Source of the DNA: Acinetobacter lwoffii
GTDB taxonomy: Bacteria; Pseudomonadota; Gammaproteobacteria; Pseudomonadales; Moraxellaceae
Direction of reading: 5' to 3'
Assembly: GCF_029024105.1 (NCBI RefSeq)
Contig: NZ_CP118963.1
Coordinates: 2,356,001-2,420,000, forward strand
Length of the DNA stretch: 64,000 bases
The notes under the pieces: generated by a model
The model's database searches: none
Seen by the model: only the letters and a program-made list of their open reading frames with translations
What the model was told of the DNA's origin: nothing
Made by a program: the position numbers and the translations under genes
In this document: positions 35,497 to 45,093 of the stretch, one piece after another
How positions within the stretch are numbered: the stretch's first letter is position 1
Layout of the letters: every line of letters begins with the position of its first letter

Positions 35497-36334
35497 CTGA
35501 GTTTATCTCCTAATAATTTAATGCAGTGCATCTTAGTTTCAACCAAACTTCGCCGATGATAGCCTGACCATTTTGTTCATAGTGTCCTGCCTAAACGTGC
35601 AACTGTTCGAAGTAATTCATTTCGCTCTAGCGAGCTACTCTTTGTATCTTTCCACGGTTTCGCATTTTTTCTAGGTGGAATCACCGCATACGCTTGCCGA
35701 TCTGCAATGACCTGACGGCATTGCTTGGTGTCATAAGCTCCATCGGTATAAACAGAGTCAATCTGCTCATCTTGTGGAATCTAATTAAGTAAATCACCAA
35801 GCACCTGTGAATCACTGACATTATTGGTTGTGAGCCGAATAACGCGTATTTGTAGGGTTTTAGCATCGATACCAATATGTAGTTTACGCCATTTGCGACG
35901 ATATTCAGGTCCATGTTTCTTGCGTTTCCATTCGCCCTCACCTAGAAGCTTCATGCCTGTAGAGTCTACGAGTAGATGCAGCCCATCGCTACTTTTTTGG
36001 TAGCTGCTTGCAATATCAATATGCTTTTGTTTTCTACAAATGGTGGAATACGAATATCACTGATATTCGGGGCTGCTCAGCCGCAAAGCTTAATCAGACT
36101 TTGCACAAAGCCAGTAACCATACGTAAAGACAGACGGAATAAGGATTTAATCATTAAGCAGCATTGGATGGCTACGTCGGAGTAGATTTGATTTCGCCCT
36201 TGTTTGCCTTTTGATGGAGCATACCATTGCGTAGCAGGATCCAACCAAAGGGCAATATTTCCGCGACTCATGAGTGCTCGGTTATATGCGGGCCAATTGG
36301 TAGTGCGGTAGATTTTGTGTGTAGGCTTCTTCAT
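35497..36334 (-). pseudogene. IS5-family transposase, degraded, copy 1
   Basis: The N-terminus MKKPTHKIYRTTNWPAYNRA starts at 36334 and is followed by LWLDPATQWYAPSKGKQGR, typical of IS5/IS903-type transposases. The frame is lost after about 85 residues (at LIKLCG) through small changes also found in copy 2, and the remaining DDE region is readable only by changing frame. A stop also interrupts the middle section near 35780. The C-terminal end is cut off by the IS3 element. Confidence 0.8.
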
Positions 36335-36389
36335 TTGAAAATTATATCGCTGAAAAAGCCTTTATAGATAGGTTTGTGCAACAAAGCCC
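35497..36389 (-). mobile_element. IS5-family element, copy 1 (left end missing)
   Basis: The right end is intact: TTTGTGCAACAAAGCC near 36373-36388 is the terminal inverted repeat. The left end is lost; the element starts abruptly at the IS3 border at a point equal to about position 43866 of copy 2, so about 155 bases are gone. From there to about 36348 it is nearly identical to copy 2. It lies directly next to the 3' end of the adhesin gene. Confidence 0.85.
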
Positions 36390-36404
36390 TTTATGCTTTA
36401 AATT

Positions 36405-39400
36405 TTACCAACCAAAACCAACGCCTACACCACCCGAACTTTCTTCCTTGGTAAATGCGCCACCAATGGTGAGTGAGGTATTATCATTAATAATCCGTTG
36501 ATAGCCAATTGACACCGCCTGTTCCTGTCCCTGAAAGCCAGCACCCACACCGACACGATTTTGTCCTTTGACACTGGCAGCACTACTTGACATATTCATC
36601 ATCGCAGCAGTCATGGCACCTTGGCGGTTAAAACGTTCATCCACTTTATGGAAGCGCTGTTCTGTTTCCATACGATAATCATTAAACGCGCTATTTAAGG
36701 CATTTACACGCTCATTGGTATAGTTATTGGTCGATTTTTCTGCTGCTTTTAGCTGTTGATAGTTGACTGCATCGGTATCTTCAACGGCATCCGCCACATG
36801 GATGATTTGGCGTTCTTTGCCTTTTGCTCCAACTGATACCGTATTATCACGATCCGATGCAGAATCATTACCCAATACCACTGCATTTTTGGCTTGAGTA
36901 TCGACATTATTGCCCAGCACAAAGGTATTATCACCCGTGACTTTATTGTCATTACCCACAACATAACTACCGTTTCCAGATACCGTGTTTGGATCACCAA
37001 AGGCACCAGAACCATTACCTGAAACCTGATTACCCACACCTACAGCAGTTGAGCGATGGCCTGTCACTACGGTATTTGTTCCAATCGCAACCGAGTTTTC
37101 ACCTGTTGCCGAAGCAGCTTGGGCATCAGTTACTCCATTCACCTGAACAAACTGGTTACTGGCTGTAAGTTGAGTTTGCACATCTGCAATTTTGCCATCG
37201 GTATAGCTATTCGCACTGGAAAGTGCCGATGCCGTTTGCTGGTCGGTATAATCTTTTGCGCCACTTAAAGAAGATGCCGCTTTTTGATCTGTGTAGCTTT
37301 TTGCATCATTAAGTACAGATGCAGTTTGTTGATCAGTATAGGCTTTGCCATCGGCAGCTTTCTGGTCAGCATAATTTTTCGCATTGTTTAGTGTCGATGC
37401 AGTTTGCTGATCTGTGTAGGCTTTACCATCAACCGCCTTTTGGTCTGCATAGCTTTTTGCATCATTTAAGGTTGATGTGGTTTTCTGGTCGGTATAGCCT
37501 TTTGCATTATTTAATGCAGTGGTTGTTTGTTGATCTGCATAATTTTTTGCATCATTTAAATTAGATACAGCTTGCTGGTCTGTATGTGTTTTTAAATCTG
37601 ATACAGAGGTTTTAATTGCACCTAATTGTTGATCAACTGCAATGAATGCATCACTCACTGTATTTTTAGCTTTTCCTTGGATTGTAAAAGTTGGATTTGT
37701 GAATACACCATTGTTCCATGCCGCACCACCACCTAATGCCTGAACCAACGCAGTATTAGTCGTATCAACACGTGTATTTAAGGTAGTGACTTCATTGCCG
37801 ATTCGGGTATCGACACCATCAATACGGGTATTAATCGTATTTGCGCTGGTTGTGATTGCTGTATTTAAGTTGCCAACTTCCGTGGTCACCCGATCACTCA
37901 ATGTTGTGACACTGGTATTGGTCACATGTAACTGTTTACCTGTCACTGCATCTTTAGACGTTGCATCTAATGTTGCATCTTGCAGACCTGTAAGTTTCGT
38001 ACCGTTTGTACCTGCCAAAGTAATTGTGTCTTTGGTTGCTGAATCATAGATCACTGCATTTGCTGCAAGATTCCCTGTATTGGTTTTTAACAGTGCAATG
38101 TCATTTGTGTTAGTCGTGACTCGTCCATCAATTCCTGAAATTGTGGTGTTCATCGTTCCAACTTCATTGCTAATTCGGGTATTCAGTGTTCCAACTTCTG
38201 TACCAATCCTGGTATTTAAGGTAGTCACTTCATTGCCGATTCGGGTATCCACACCATCAATACGGGTGTTAATCGTATTGGCACTATTGGTAATGGCTGT
38301 ATTTAAGTTGCCAACTTCTGTACCAAGTTTAGTATCCAGTTTACCAACTTCCACATCGGTATAACCTTTTGCATCAGTTAAGGTATTCGCCAATCCTGTG
38401 GTTAGCGCGGTTTGATCTGCTTTTAAAGCTAAGCCCGTGTCTGCATAGGTTTTGGCATCTACCAATGTATTAGACAAACCTGTGGTTAGCGCGGTTTGAT
38501 CTGCTTTTAAAGCTAAGCCCGTGTCTGCGTAAGTTTTAGCATCTGCCAATGTACTAGACAAACCTGTGGTTAATGCAGTCTGGTCGGCTTTTAAGGCTAA
38601 ACCATCTGTTAAGGCCGTATTGGTTGCATGTAACTGCTTGCCTGTCACTGCATCTTTAGAGTTTGCGTCTAAAGTAGCATTTTGCAGATTGGTGATTTTT
38701 GTACCGCTTGCACCTGCCAGCGTTAATGTCGCTTGGTTCGAGGCGGTGTCGTATAGAACTGTATCGGCATTAGCTGTAAAATTACTTAATGCAGTATCCA
38801 CATAAGCTTTATTGGTGGCATCAGTCGCATTTACTGGTGTTGCCACATTGGTAATCCGTTTTGTTGCACCTGCACGACCAACCGAAATTGTATTGGCTTC
38901 ATCAGCTAAAGAGTCAAAACCAATGGCGGTGGCATTTAATGCTGTCGCTTGGCTGCCTACACCGAACACACTGCTACGGTCAGCCGTTGCGGTCACACCT
39001 GCACCAATAGCAACTGAGCTTACCCCTGTCGCTGCTGCGGTTTCCGATGCGGTTAAACTTGCATCATCAATTTCATTATCAGCATTTTGGTCATACCAAC
39101 CACCAAAGGCAATTGATCCAGTTCTATTGGCAGTTGCACCTGTACCAAATGCACTACTGACCACACCTGATGCAGTATTTTTTAAACCGACTGCGGTTGC
39201 TCCTGCACCAGTTACATTATTGACACTACCAAAGGCATTGGCTGTCGTTCTACTACTATTATCACTAATAAAGGGATTTGTGTTTGATGCACCATGATCT
39301 ACGGTATTTGTAATACCAAAAGCATTGCTAGCTTGGCTTTTCGCTAGGTTGTTACCACCTACGGCATTACTACCCAAACCTGATGCTTCATTCCTATAAC

Positions 39401-42400
39401 CCACCGCACTGCTATACCAACCCGATGCAATATTCACATAACCCACCGCACTGCTATTACTACCCGATGCGGTATTCATATAACCCACCGCAGTACTATA
39501 ACCACTCGATGCAGTATTGCTATTACCGACCGCATTACTATATAACCCTGAGGCAATATTGCCGGTACCCAGGGCACTGGCTTGACCATCCATCGCCAGG
39601 TTGCCACCTTTTTTGATGGCATTAATAAAGGTTGCAAATTTAACCGGATCGGCGGCTTTGGTGGTGGTCAGACTATTGACGGTAAAAGAGTCAATATCAT
39701 CCAGAGTAGTCCCTGCACCGGTGGTGGTTACCGCAATACCCCCCACTGTGGCAATTTTCCCTGAGATTGTGGTAATGGTATGTGGAGAACCTTTGGCTGA
39801 ACCCAATGCAGTTGAGCTAGAAGCACGTGCATAGTTATCGCTAGGGGTGGCATTGGGTATGGCAGCCAGCGCATCGGTCAGTTGTTTTTTATTGATCGCA
39901 TCGGTATCGGTGGTACCGGCTTTGACATTGGTAATTTGTTTTTCCGCACCCGCCTGACCTACCGACACAGTATCGGCACGGTCGGCTACCGCATTTAAAC
40001 CGATGGCAGTTGCCCCTGTTGCCACCGCTTTACTGTTAATCCCGAACACGCTACTGCGATCAGCCAATGCAAGGTTTCCGCCCTGTTTGAAGTTATTGAT
40101 AATATCGGTTGCCTGTGCTGCTGTGACGCTCTGTCCATTGACTTCGGTCAACAAGCTTGGATTGGCAGATAATGCCGCCCAATCTGCTGCGCTGGTTTTT
40201 ATCACCACACCATCCAAAGTGGTGACGCCACCCACACTGCTAAACGTTGGTGTGTAGCTGAAGGGCGTTAAAACAACCTGTGGACCTAAATTACCTGCAT
40301 AGTCGGCCAAACCGGAGCCGACCGCAGCACCATTTTGCCCAATCACGGTATTACCGGTACCTATGGCGTTGGCATATCCGCCTGTTACTATATTATTTAG
40401 ACCTATGGCATTACCTCCAACCACAGTGACGGTATTTTTTGTGCCGATGGCTGAACCATACAGATTACTTACGTTATTGCTATAACCTAACGCATTAGTG
40501 CCCCAGGCTGAAGAATTAATTATGTTGCCAATACCAACCGCGGTATTTTTCGCAGCGCCATTGTTTTTATTATAGGCACCAAAAGCATTATTGAGGTCTC
40601 CATTCGATGCAGTATTCTCAAAACCGACTGCACTGCTATTCACACCCGATGCATCATTGCCATAGCCAAAAGCACTGCTATCTACACCTGTGGCTAAATT
40701 GCGTACACCCATCGCAGAACTATATTGACCTGCCGCCACATTCCCTTGTCGTAATATATTTAAAAATTGAGATTTTTGATTTTCATCGACCGCTACACCA
40801 TTGACATGTGTAATTGTTGCAGTCGTATTACCTGTTGCAGTCACTGCAACGCCATTGACGCTGACCAACTTACCATTTTCAACTTTTTCTTCTAAAGTTC
40901 GTAGTCGTGAGGATACGCCTCCACTAATACCCGACCCCATAGCGGTTGAGGATTCGGCGACAGCAGCATTAAAAAAACCAAACGCACTTGAAGCAAATTG
41001 TGTTGTCAGATTGCCAAGACCAACCGAACTGCTAGACCAACCCAATGCGTCATTATTAAAGCCCAATGCATTACTATATAGATTCGATGCAGTATTCCTA
41101 TAACCCAATGCATTACTATATAGATTCGATGCAGTATTCCCATAACCCAATGCACTGCTATTATTACTCGATGCAGTATTATTAGAACCCAATGCACTGC
41201 TATTATTACCCGATGCAATATTTGCTGTACCTACCGCACTACTCAGTTGACCAACCGCAATATTTCCGCCTTTCTTGGCTGCATTGATAAAGGCTGCTAC
41301 TTTGGCTGGGTCGGCTGCTTTGGTCGTGATGACCCCACCCACTGTAAATGAATTAATATCATCAATACTTATGCCTGCTGTCGCTAGGTCAGTGGTTACA
41401 GTAATGCCACCCACTGCGGTAATTTTTCCTGCTGTGGTTGTTGTGGCATGCGGTGTACCTTTCGCTGAACCTAAAGCGGTCTCGGTTGAAGTATGAGTGT
41501 AGTTGTCGGTGGCGACAGTTCCGCCTGAAACACTTAAAATCGCTGTATCCAGTTGTCCTTTATTGACCGCATCGGTGGCTAGTGTGCCTGCTGCGACATT
41601 GGAAATGGTCGTCCCCCCTGTACCACGTAAGGTAATTTTATCTACAGTAGGCGTGTCATAACCAATTTTGCTTGGTAAACCTGTGACTGGATTTAAAATA
41701 CCTGTAACTGGATTGAAAAGTGCAGACTGATCTACTTTAGCTGCCAATCCATCATCGAGTTGTTTTTTATTGACTGCATCGGTGGTTTGTGTACCTGCTG
41801 CCACATTGGTAATTTGTTTCTCTGCGCCTGCACGACCCACTGAAATGGTATTTTCTTTATCGGCTAAAGAGTTAAAACCAATCGCTGTTGCATTTTGTGC
41901 CGTGGCTTGGCTACCCACACCAAACACGCTGCTACGGTCTGCCGTTGCGCTTACGCCTGCACCCATCGCTACTGAACTTACACCTGTAGCTGCTGCGGTT
42001 TCGGTTTCTGTTAAAATAGTATTAATTAAGCTATCTTCATCTTTGTCATACCAACCACCTACGGCGATTGATCCTTTTTTATCGGCGATTGTCTTTACAC
42101 CAAAGGCATTACTGACTATTCCTGATGCAGTATTCTCAAAACCGACTGCACTGCTATTCACACCCGATGCTTCATTGCCAAAACCGACTGCACTGCTATT
42201 CACACCCGATGCTTCATTGCTATAACCGACTGCACTGCTCGCATAACCCGATGCTTCATTGTGAGAACCGAATGCACTGCTCTCAAAACCCGATGCTTTA
42301 TTTTGTCTACCAACGGCACTACTACCATAATTCGATGCAACATTTTTTACCCCTACAGCACTACTATATAGACCAACGGCAATATTTCCGCCGTTTTTCG

Positions 42401-43565
42401 CTGCGTTAATAAAGGCAGCAACTTTGTCTGGGTCGGCTGCTTTGGTTGTTGTTACCCCATTTACAGTAAATGAGGTAATGTCATCAATATTTTCACCTGT
42501 TGCAGTGACGGTAATGCCTGCTACTGTGGTAATTCTTCCATTGGTTCGTGTGGTCGTATGTACAGTACCCGATGCCGAACCTAAAGCGGTATCACCAGCA
42601 TAGTGAGCGTAGTTGTCGGTGGCGACAGTTCCGCCTGAAACACTTAAAATCGCTGTATCCAGTTGTTTTTTATTGACCGCATCGGTATCTGCCGTACCTG
42701 CCTTAACATTGGTAATTTGTTTTTCTGCACCTGCACGACCAACCGAAATTGTATTGGCTTCATCAGCTAAAGAGTTAAAACCAATCGCTGTTGCATTTTG
42801 TGCCGTGGCTTGGCTACCCACACCAAACACGCTGCTACGGTCTGCCGTTGCGGTTACGCCTGCACCCATCGCAACTGAACTTACACCTGTGGCTGCTGCG
42901 GTTTCGGGTCCACCATGTGTAAAGCTACTATTGTTATCTTGGTCATACCAGCCACCTACAGCAATTGCCCCCTGTTTATTGGCAATTGTGGCTGTACCAA
43001 AGGCATTACTCGCTCTACCTGATGCTTTATTGTAATAACCGACTGCACTGCTACTACTACCCGATGCTTCATTTCCACCCCCGACTGCACTGCTAGCCCA
43101 ACCCGATGCAGTATTCCCCATACCGACTGCACTGCTAGAGTTTTGCGATGCTGTATTATTATAACCCAATGCACTGCTATAACTATCCGATGATTTATTG
43201 TTATACCCCAATGCACTGCTAGAATCACCCGATGCTTCATTCTTATGACCACAGGCAAAAGCATCTAGGCCGCCTGCGGTACTGTCTAAAGATTGTTCAC
43301 CAGTGTCAGTACTGCCATCACAGACATCTCCTGCCCAAACACTCATTCCCGAAATCGCGGCAATACTTAAAACCAGACTTTGTAAAATAAAAGGTTTATA
43401 GGCAAAAACCCCGTTTTTGCCTTGTTCATCATGCTGAACTTTGCTTAGGCTATTTGGTTGCTCACCTGTGGTATTGTCGGTCTTACCTGCACTTTTGGCA
43501 TGCTCCGAAACAACAACCATACGCCCCAAAGATTTATTCCAGATTTTTTTAAAGATGTGGTTCAT
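36405..43565 (-). CDS. Giant trimeric autotransporter adhesin (YadA/Ata-like)
   Basis: The 2386-residue protein starts with an extended signal peptide (ESPR): MNHIFKKIWNKSLGRMVVV, followed by a hydrophobic signal (FILQSLVLSIAAISGMSVWA). Then come many 14-residue YadA-type head repeats of the SSAxGxxNxAxG form in several blocks separated by neck-like segments (ISVGRAGAEKQITNV, TDAVNKKQL), a coiled-coil stalk (TGLALKADQTALTTGL and YTDQQTASxLNxAKxY repeats), and a C-terminal YadA anchor (about the last 90 residues, ending GVGVGFGW). It should trimerise in the outer membrane and mediate adhesion or autoagglutination. The ATG at 43565 is preferred because the ESPR begins there. It lies between two IS5 copies. 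Confidence 0.95.
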   Translation of the reverse strand: MNHIFKKIWNKSLGRMVVVSEHAKSAGKTDNTTGEQPNSLSKVQHDEQGKNGVFAYKPFILQSLVLSIAAISGMSVWAGDVCDGSTDTGEQSLDSTAGGLDAFACGHKNEASGDSSSALGYNNKSSDSYSSALGYNNTASQNSSSAVGMGNTASGWASSAVGGGNEASGSSSSAVGYYNKASGRASNAFGTATIANKQGAIAVGGWYDQDNNSSFTHGGPETAAATGVSSVAMGAGVTATADRSSVFGVGSQATAQNATAIGFNSLADEANTISVGRAGAEKQITNVKAGTADTDAVNKKQLDTAILSVSGGTVATDNYAHYAGDTALGSASGTVHTTTRTNGRITTVAGITVTATGENIDDITSFTVNGVTTTKAADPDKVAAFINAAKNGGNIAVGLYSSAVGVKNVASNYGSSAVGRQNKASGFESSAFGSHNEASGYASSAVGYSNEASGVNSSAVGFGNEASGVNSSAVGFENTASGIVSNAFGVKTIADKKGSIAVGGWYDKDEDSLINTILTETETAAATGVSSVAMGAGVSATADRSSVFGVGSQATAQNATAIGFNSLADKENTISVGRAGAEKQITNVAAGTQTTDAVNKKQLDDGLAAKVDQSALFNPVTGILNPVTGLPSKIGYDTPTVDKITLRGTGGTTISNVAAGTLATDAVNKGQLDTAILSVSGGTVATDNYTHTSTETALGSAKGTPHATTTTAGKITAVGGITVTTDLATAGISIDDINSFTVGGVITTKAADPAKVAAFINAAKKGGNIAVGQLSSAVGTANIASGNNSSALGSNNTASSNNSSALGYGNTASNLYSNALGYRNTASNLYSNALGFNNDALGWSSSSVGLGNLTTQFASSAFGFFNAAVAESSTAMGSGISGGVSSRLRTLEEKVENGKLVSVNGVAVTATGNTTATITHVNGVAVDENQKSQFLNILRQGNVAAGQYSSAMGVRNLATGVDSSAFGYGNDASGVNSSAVGFENTASNGDLNNAFGAYNKNNGAAKNTAVGIGNIINSSAWGTNALGYSNNVSNLYGSAIGTKNTVTVVGGNAIGLNNIVTGGYANAIGTGNTVIGQNGAAVGSGLADYAGNLGPQVVLTPFSYTPTFSSVGGVTTLDGVVIKTSAADWAALSANPSLLTEVNGQSVTAAQATDIINNFKQGGNLALADRSSVFGINSKAVATGATAIGLNAVADRADTVSVGQAGAEKQITNVKAGTTDTDAINKKQLTDALAAIPNATPSDNYARASSSTALGSAKGSPHTITTISGKIATVGGIAVTTTGAGTTLDDIDSFTVNSLTTTKAADPVKFATFINAIKKGGNLAMDGQASALGTGNIASGLYSNAVGNSNTASSGYSTAVGYMNTASGSNSSAVGYVNIASGWYSSAVGYRNEASGLGSNAVGGNNLAKSQASNAFGITNTVDHGASNTNPFISDNSSRTTANAFGSVNNVTGAGATAVGLKNTASGVVSSAFGTGATANRTGSIAFGGWYDQNADNEIDDASLTASETAAATGVSSVAIGAGVTATADRSSVFGVGSQATALNATAIGFDSLADEANTISVGRAGATKRITNVATPVNATDATNKAYVDTALSNFTANADTVLYDTASNQATLTLAGASGTKITNLQNATLDANSKDAVTGKQLHATNTALTDGLALKADQTALTTGLSSTLADAKTYADTGLALKADQTALTTGLSNTLVDAKTYADTGLALKADQTALTTGLANTLTDAKGYTDVEVGKLDTKLGTEVGNLNTAITNSANTINTRIDGVDTRIGNEVTTLNTRIGTEVGTLNTRISNEVGTMNTTISGIDGRVTTNTNDIALLKTNTGNLAANAVIYDSATKDTITLAGTNGTKLTGLQDATLDATSKDAVTGKQLHVTNTSVTTLSDRVTTEVGNLNTAITTSANTINTRIDGVDTRIGNEVTTLNTRVDTTNTALVQALGGGAAWNNGVFTNPTFTIQGKAKNTVSDAFIAVDQQLGAIKTSVSDLKTHTDQQAVSNLNDAKNYADQQTTTALNNAKGYTDQKTTSTLNDAKSYADQKAVDGKAYTDQQTASTLNNAKNYADQKAADGKAYTDQQTASVLNDAKSYTDQKAASSLSGAKDYTDQQTASALSSANSYTDGKIADVQTQLTASNQFVQVNGVTDAQAASATGENSVAIGTNTVVTGHRSTAVGVGNQVSGNGSGAFGDPNTVSGNGSYVVGNDNKVTGDNTFVLGNNVDTQAKNAVVLGNDSASDRDNTVSVGAKGKERQIIHVADAVEDTDAVNYQQLKAAEKSTNNYTNERVNALNSAFNDYRMETEQRFHKVDERFNRQGAMTAAMMNMSSSAASVKGQNRVGVGAGFQGQEQAVSIGYQRIINDNTSLTIGGAFTKEESSGGVGVGFGW
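38352..38605. repeat. 84-base tandem repeats in the adhesin stalk
   Basis: A block encoding the 28-residue unit containing TGLALKADQTALTTGL occurs three times with an 84-base period (e.g. GTTAGCGCGG at 38401 and again at 38485); the first two are nearly identical and the third has drifted. Such in-frame repeats can change in number by slippage or recombination. Confidence 0.8.
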
Positions 43566-43710
43566 ATCTGTACCTGTAATTTTTAAACATTTGGTACAAT
43601 TACAAAACATTACATACAAAGTTGTATATCACTGAAAACTGGTATTCTGACGAATGGTAATAACTTTTTAGAGAAAAAATAGCATCTGGTAGATGCTATA
43701 AATATATTAC

Positions 43711-44714
43711 AGCTTTGTTGCACAAAGATTTGAAATACAAAGCCGCCCTAATTGAGCTAAATTTAAGGCGTAACTTGGGTAAGTGGTCGACCTAATTCCG
43801 TAAATCTGTTGAGGCCTGCTACACGTGCATGAATCTCATTCACTTGGCTATCAAAACGCCTTGCACTGAGTTTATCTCCTAATCATTTAATGCAGTGCAT
43901 CTTAGTTTCAACCAAACTTCGCCGATGATAGCCTGACCATTTTTTCCATAGTGTCCTGCCTAAACGTTTAACTGTTCGAAATAATTCATTTCGCTCTAGC
44001 GAGCTACTCTTTTTATCTTTCCATGGTTTCGCATTTTTTTCTAGGTGGAATCACCGCATGCGCTTGCCGATCTGCAATGGCCTGACGGCATTGCTTGGTG
44101 TCATAAGCTGCATCGGTATAAACAGAGTCAATCTGCTCATCTTGTGGAATCTGATTAAGTAAATCACCAAGCACCTGTGAATCACTGAGATTATTGGTTG
44201 TAAGCTGAACTGCTCGTATTTGTAGGGTTTTAGCATCTATGCCAATATGTAGTTTACGCCATTGGCGACGATATTCAGGTCCATGTTTCTTGCGTTTCCA
44301 TTCGCCCTCACCTAGAAGCTTCATGCCTGTAGAGTCTACGAGTAGATGCAGCCCATCGCTACTTTTTTGGTAGCTGCTTGCAATATCAATATGCTTTTGT
44401 TTTCTACAAATGGTGGAATACGAATATCACTGATATTCGGGGCTGCTCAGCCGCAAAGCTTAATCAGACTTTGCACAAAGCCAGTAACCATACGTAAAGA
44501 CAGACGGAATAAGGATTTAATCATTAAGCAGCATTGGATGGCTACGTCGGAGTAGATTTGATTTCGCCCTTGTTTGCCTTTTGATGGAGCATACCATTGC
44601 GTAGCAGGATCCAACCAAAGGGCAATATTTCCGCGACTCATGAGTGCTCGGTTATATGCGGGCCAATTGGTAGTGCGGTAGATTTTGTGTGTAGGCTTCT
44701 TCATTTGAAAATTG
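43711..44714 (-). mobile_element. IS5-family element, copy 2 (right end missing)
   Basis: The left inverted repeat GCTTTGTTGCACAAA is at 43712-43726. The sequence then matches copy 1 (35497-36348) with few differences up to about 44714, where it changes to an IS3-end sequence in place of the expected right end. It has the same orientation as copy 1, so the adhesin gene lies between two direct repeats of about 850 bases. Confidence 0.85.
43763..44704 (-). pseudogene. IS5-family transposase, degraded, copy 2
   Basis: The transposase reads from MKKPTHKIYR at 44704, shifts frame after LIKLCG exactly as in copy 1, resumes at 44324 (MKLLGEGEWKRKKHG through VYTDAAYDTKQCRQAI) and shifts again at a run of 7 T (43 bases inside 44013-44045) where copy 1 has 6. 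It ends with RPLTQVTP and a TAA at 43763. At least two lesions make it inactive. The first lesion is shared, so both copies descend from a damaged element or the site is programmed. Confidence 0.82.
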
Positions 44715-44736
44715 AATCGTACCGGGTTTGTCGGAG
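44713..44736 (+). repeat. Solitary IS3-family left end
   Basis: TGAATCGTACCGGGTTTGTC and the next four bases GGAG match the first 24 bases of the IS3 inverted repeat at 34188 with one mismatch. No other IS3 sequence follows, so an IS3 copy once inserted in the IS5 right end and was deleted apart from its terminus. Confidence 0.75.
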
Positions 44737-45093
44737 CCTTTTGTATTTCATTAGCTTATATTAAAACCTGCGCGCCAACTTTTAATAATTGAAATTTCTC
44801 AGCTGTATAGGTGCATAAAGATCATTAAAAAATAAGCTAAAGCATCTTCTCGGATTCACAACTCACCTTAGGAATATCCATCATCTAACAAACTGAATAT
44901 CTTAAGGACTTTTTTTAATTGTATTTCTCTTAATAAAAGTCAATAAGTTGATAAGAGCAAGATTGAGATGGTGACAGTTTAACTCACCTAAAATCCCTAA
45001 TGAAATCTAATCATTAAAAAAATTAAAGCGCTAGATTTTTACCCCAATTTACCCCATCATCTTTTCAAACAACGACTCTTTATTTTTATAAAA
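44737..45093. other. Intergenic region at the left border of the defence island
   Basis: No gene is visible in these 357 AT-rich bases. It contains direct repeat copy B (45000-45062) and the promoter region of the 277-residue gene, which has no obvious ribosome binding site. Confidence 0.5.
45000..45062. repeat. Divergent direct repeat, copy B (partner at 18658-18715)
   Basis: The stretch contains the 16-base core ATTAAAAAAATTAAAG and the phrase TACCCCAATTTACCCC. It aligns with copy A along about 58 bases with one small gap. It marks the start of the restriction-modification region, so it may be an attachment-type sequence. Confidence 0.45.

Noticed and set aside
39383..42409. Short repeated units of about 42-45 bases resembling a CRISPR array
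   Set aside because: The units are in-frame head repeats of the adhesin (multiples of three, no unique spacers), not CRISPR repeats.
36749..43264. Many long frames on both strands inside the adhesin gene
   Set aside because: They are produced by the repetitive composition of the adhesin coding sequence; their translations only mirror its repeats.
36390..43710. Adhesin region as an active composite transposon
   Set aside because: Each flanking IS5 copy lacks one end and both transposases are broken, so no mobile unit with complete outer ends exists.
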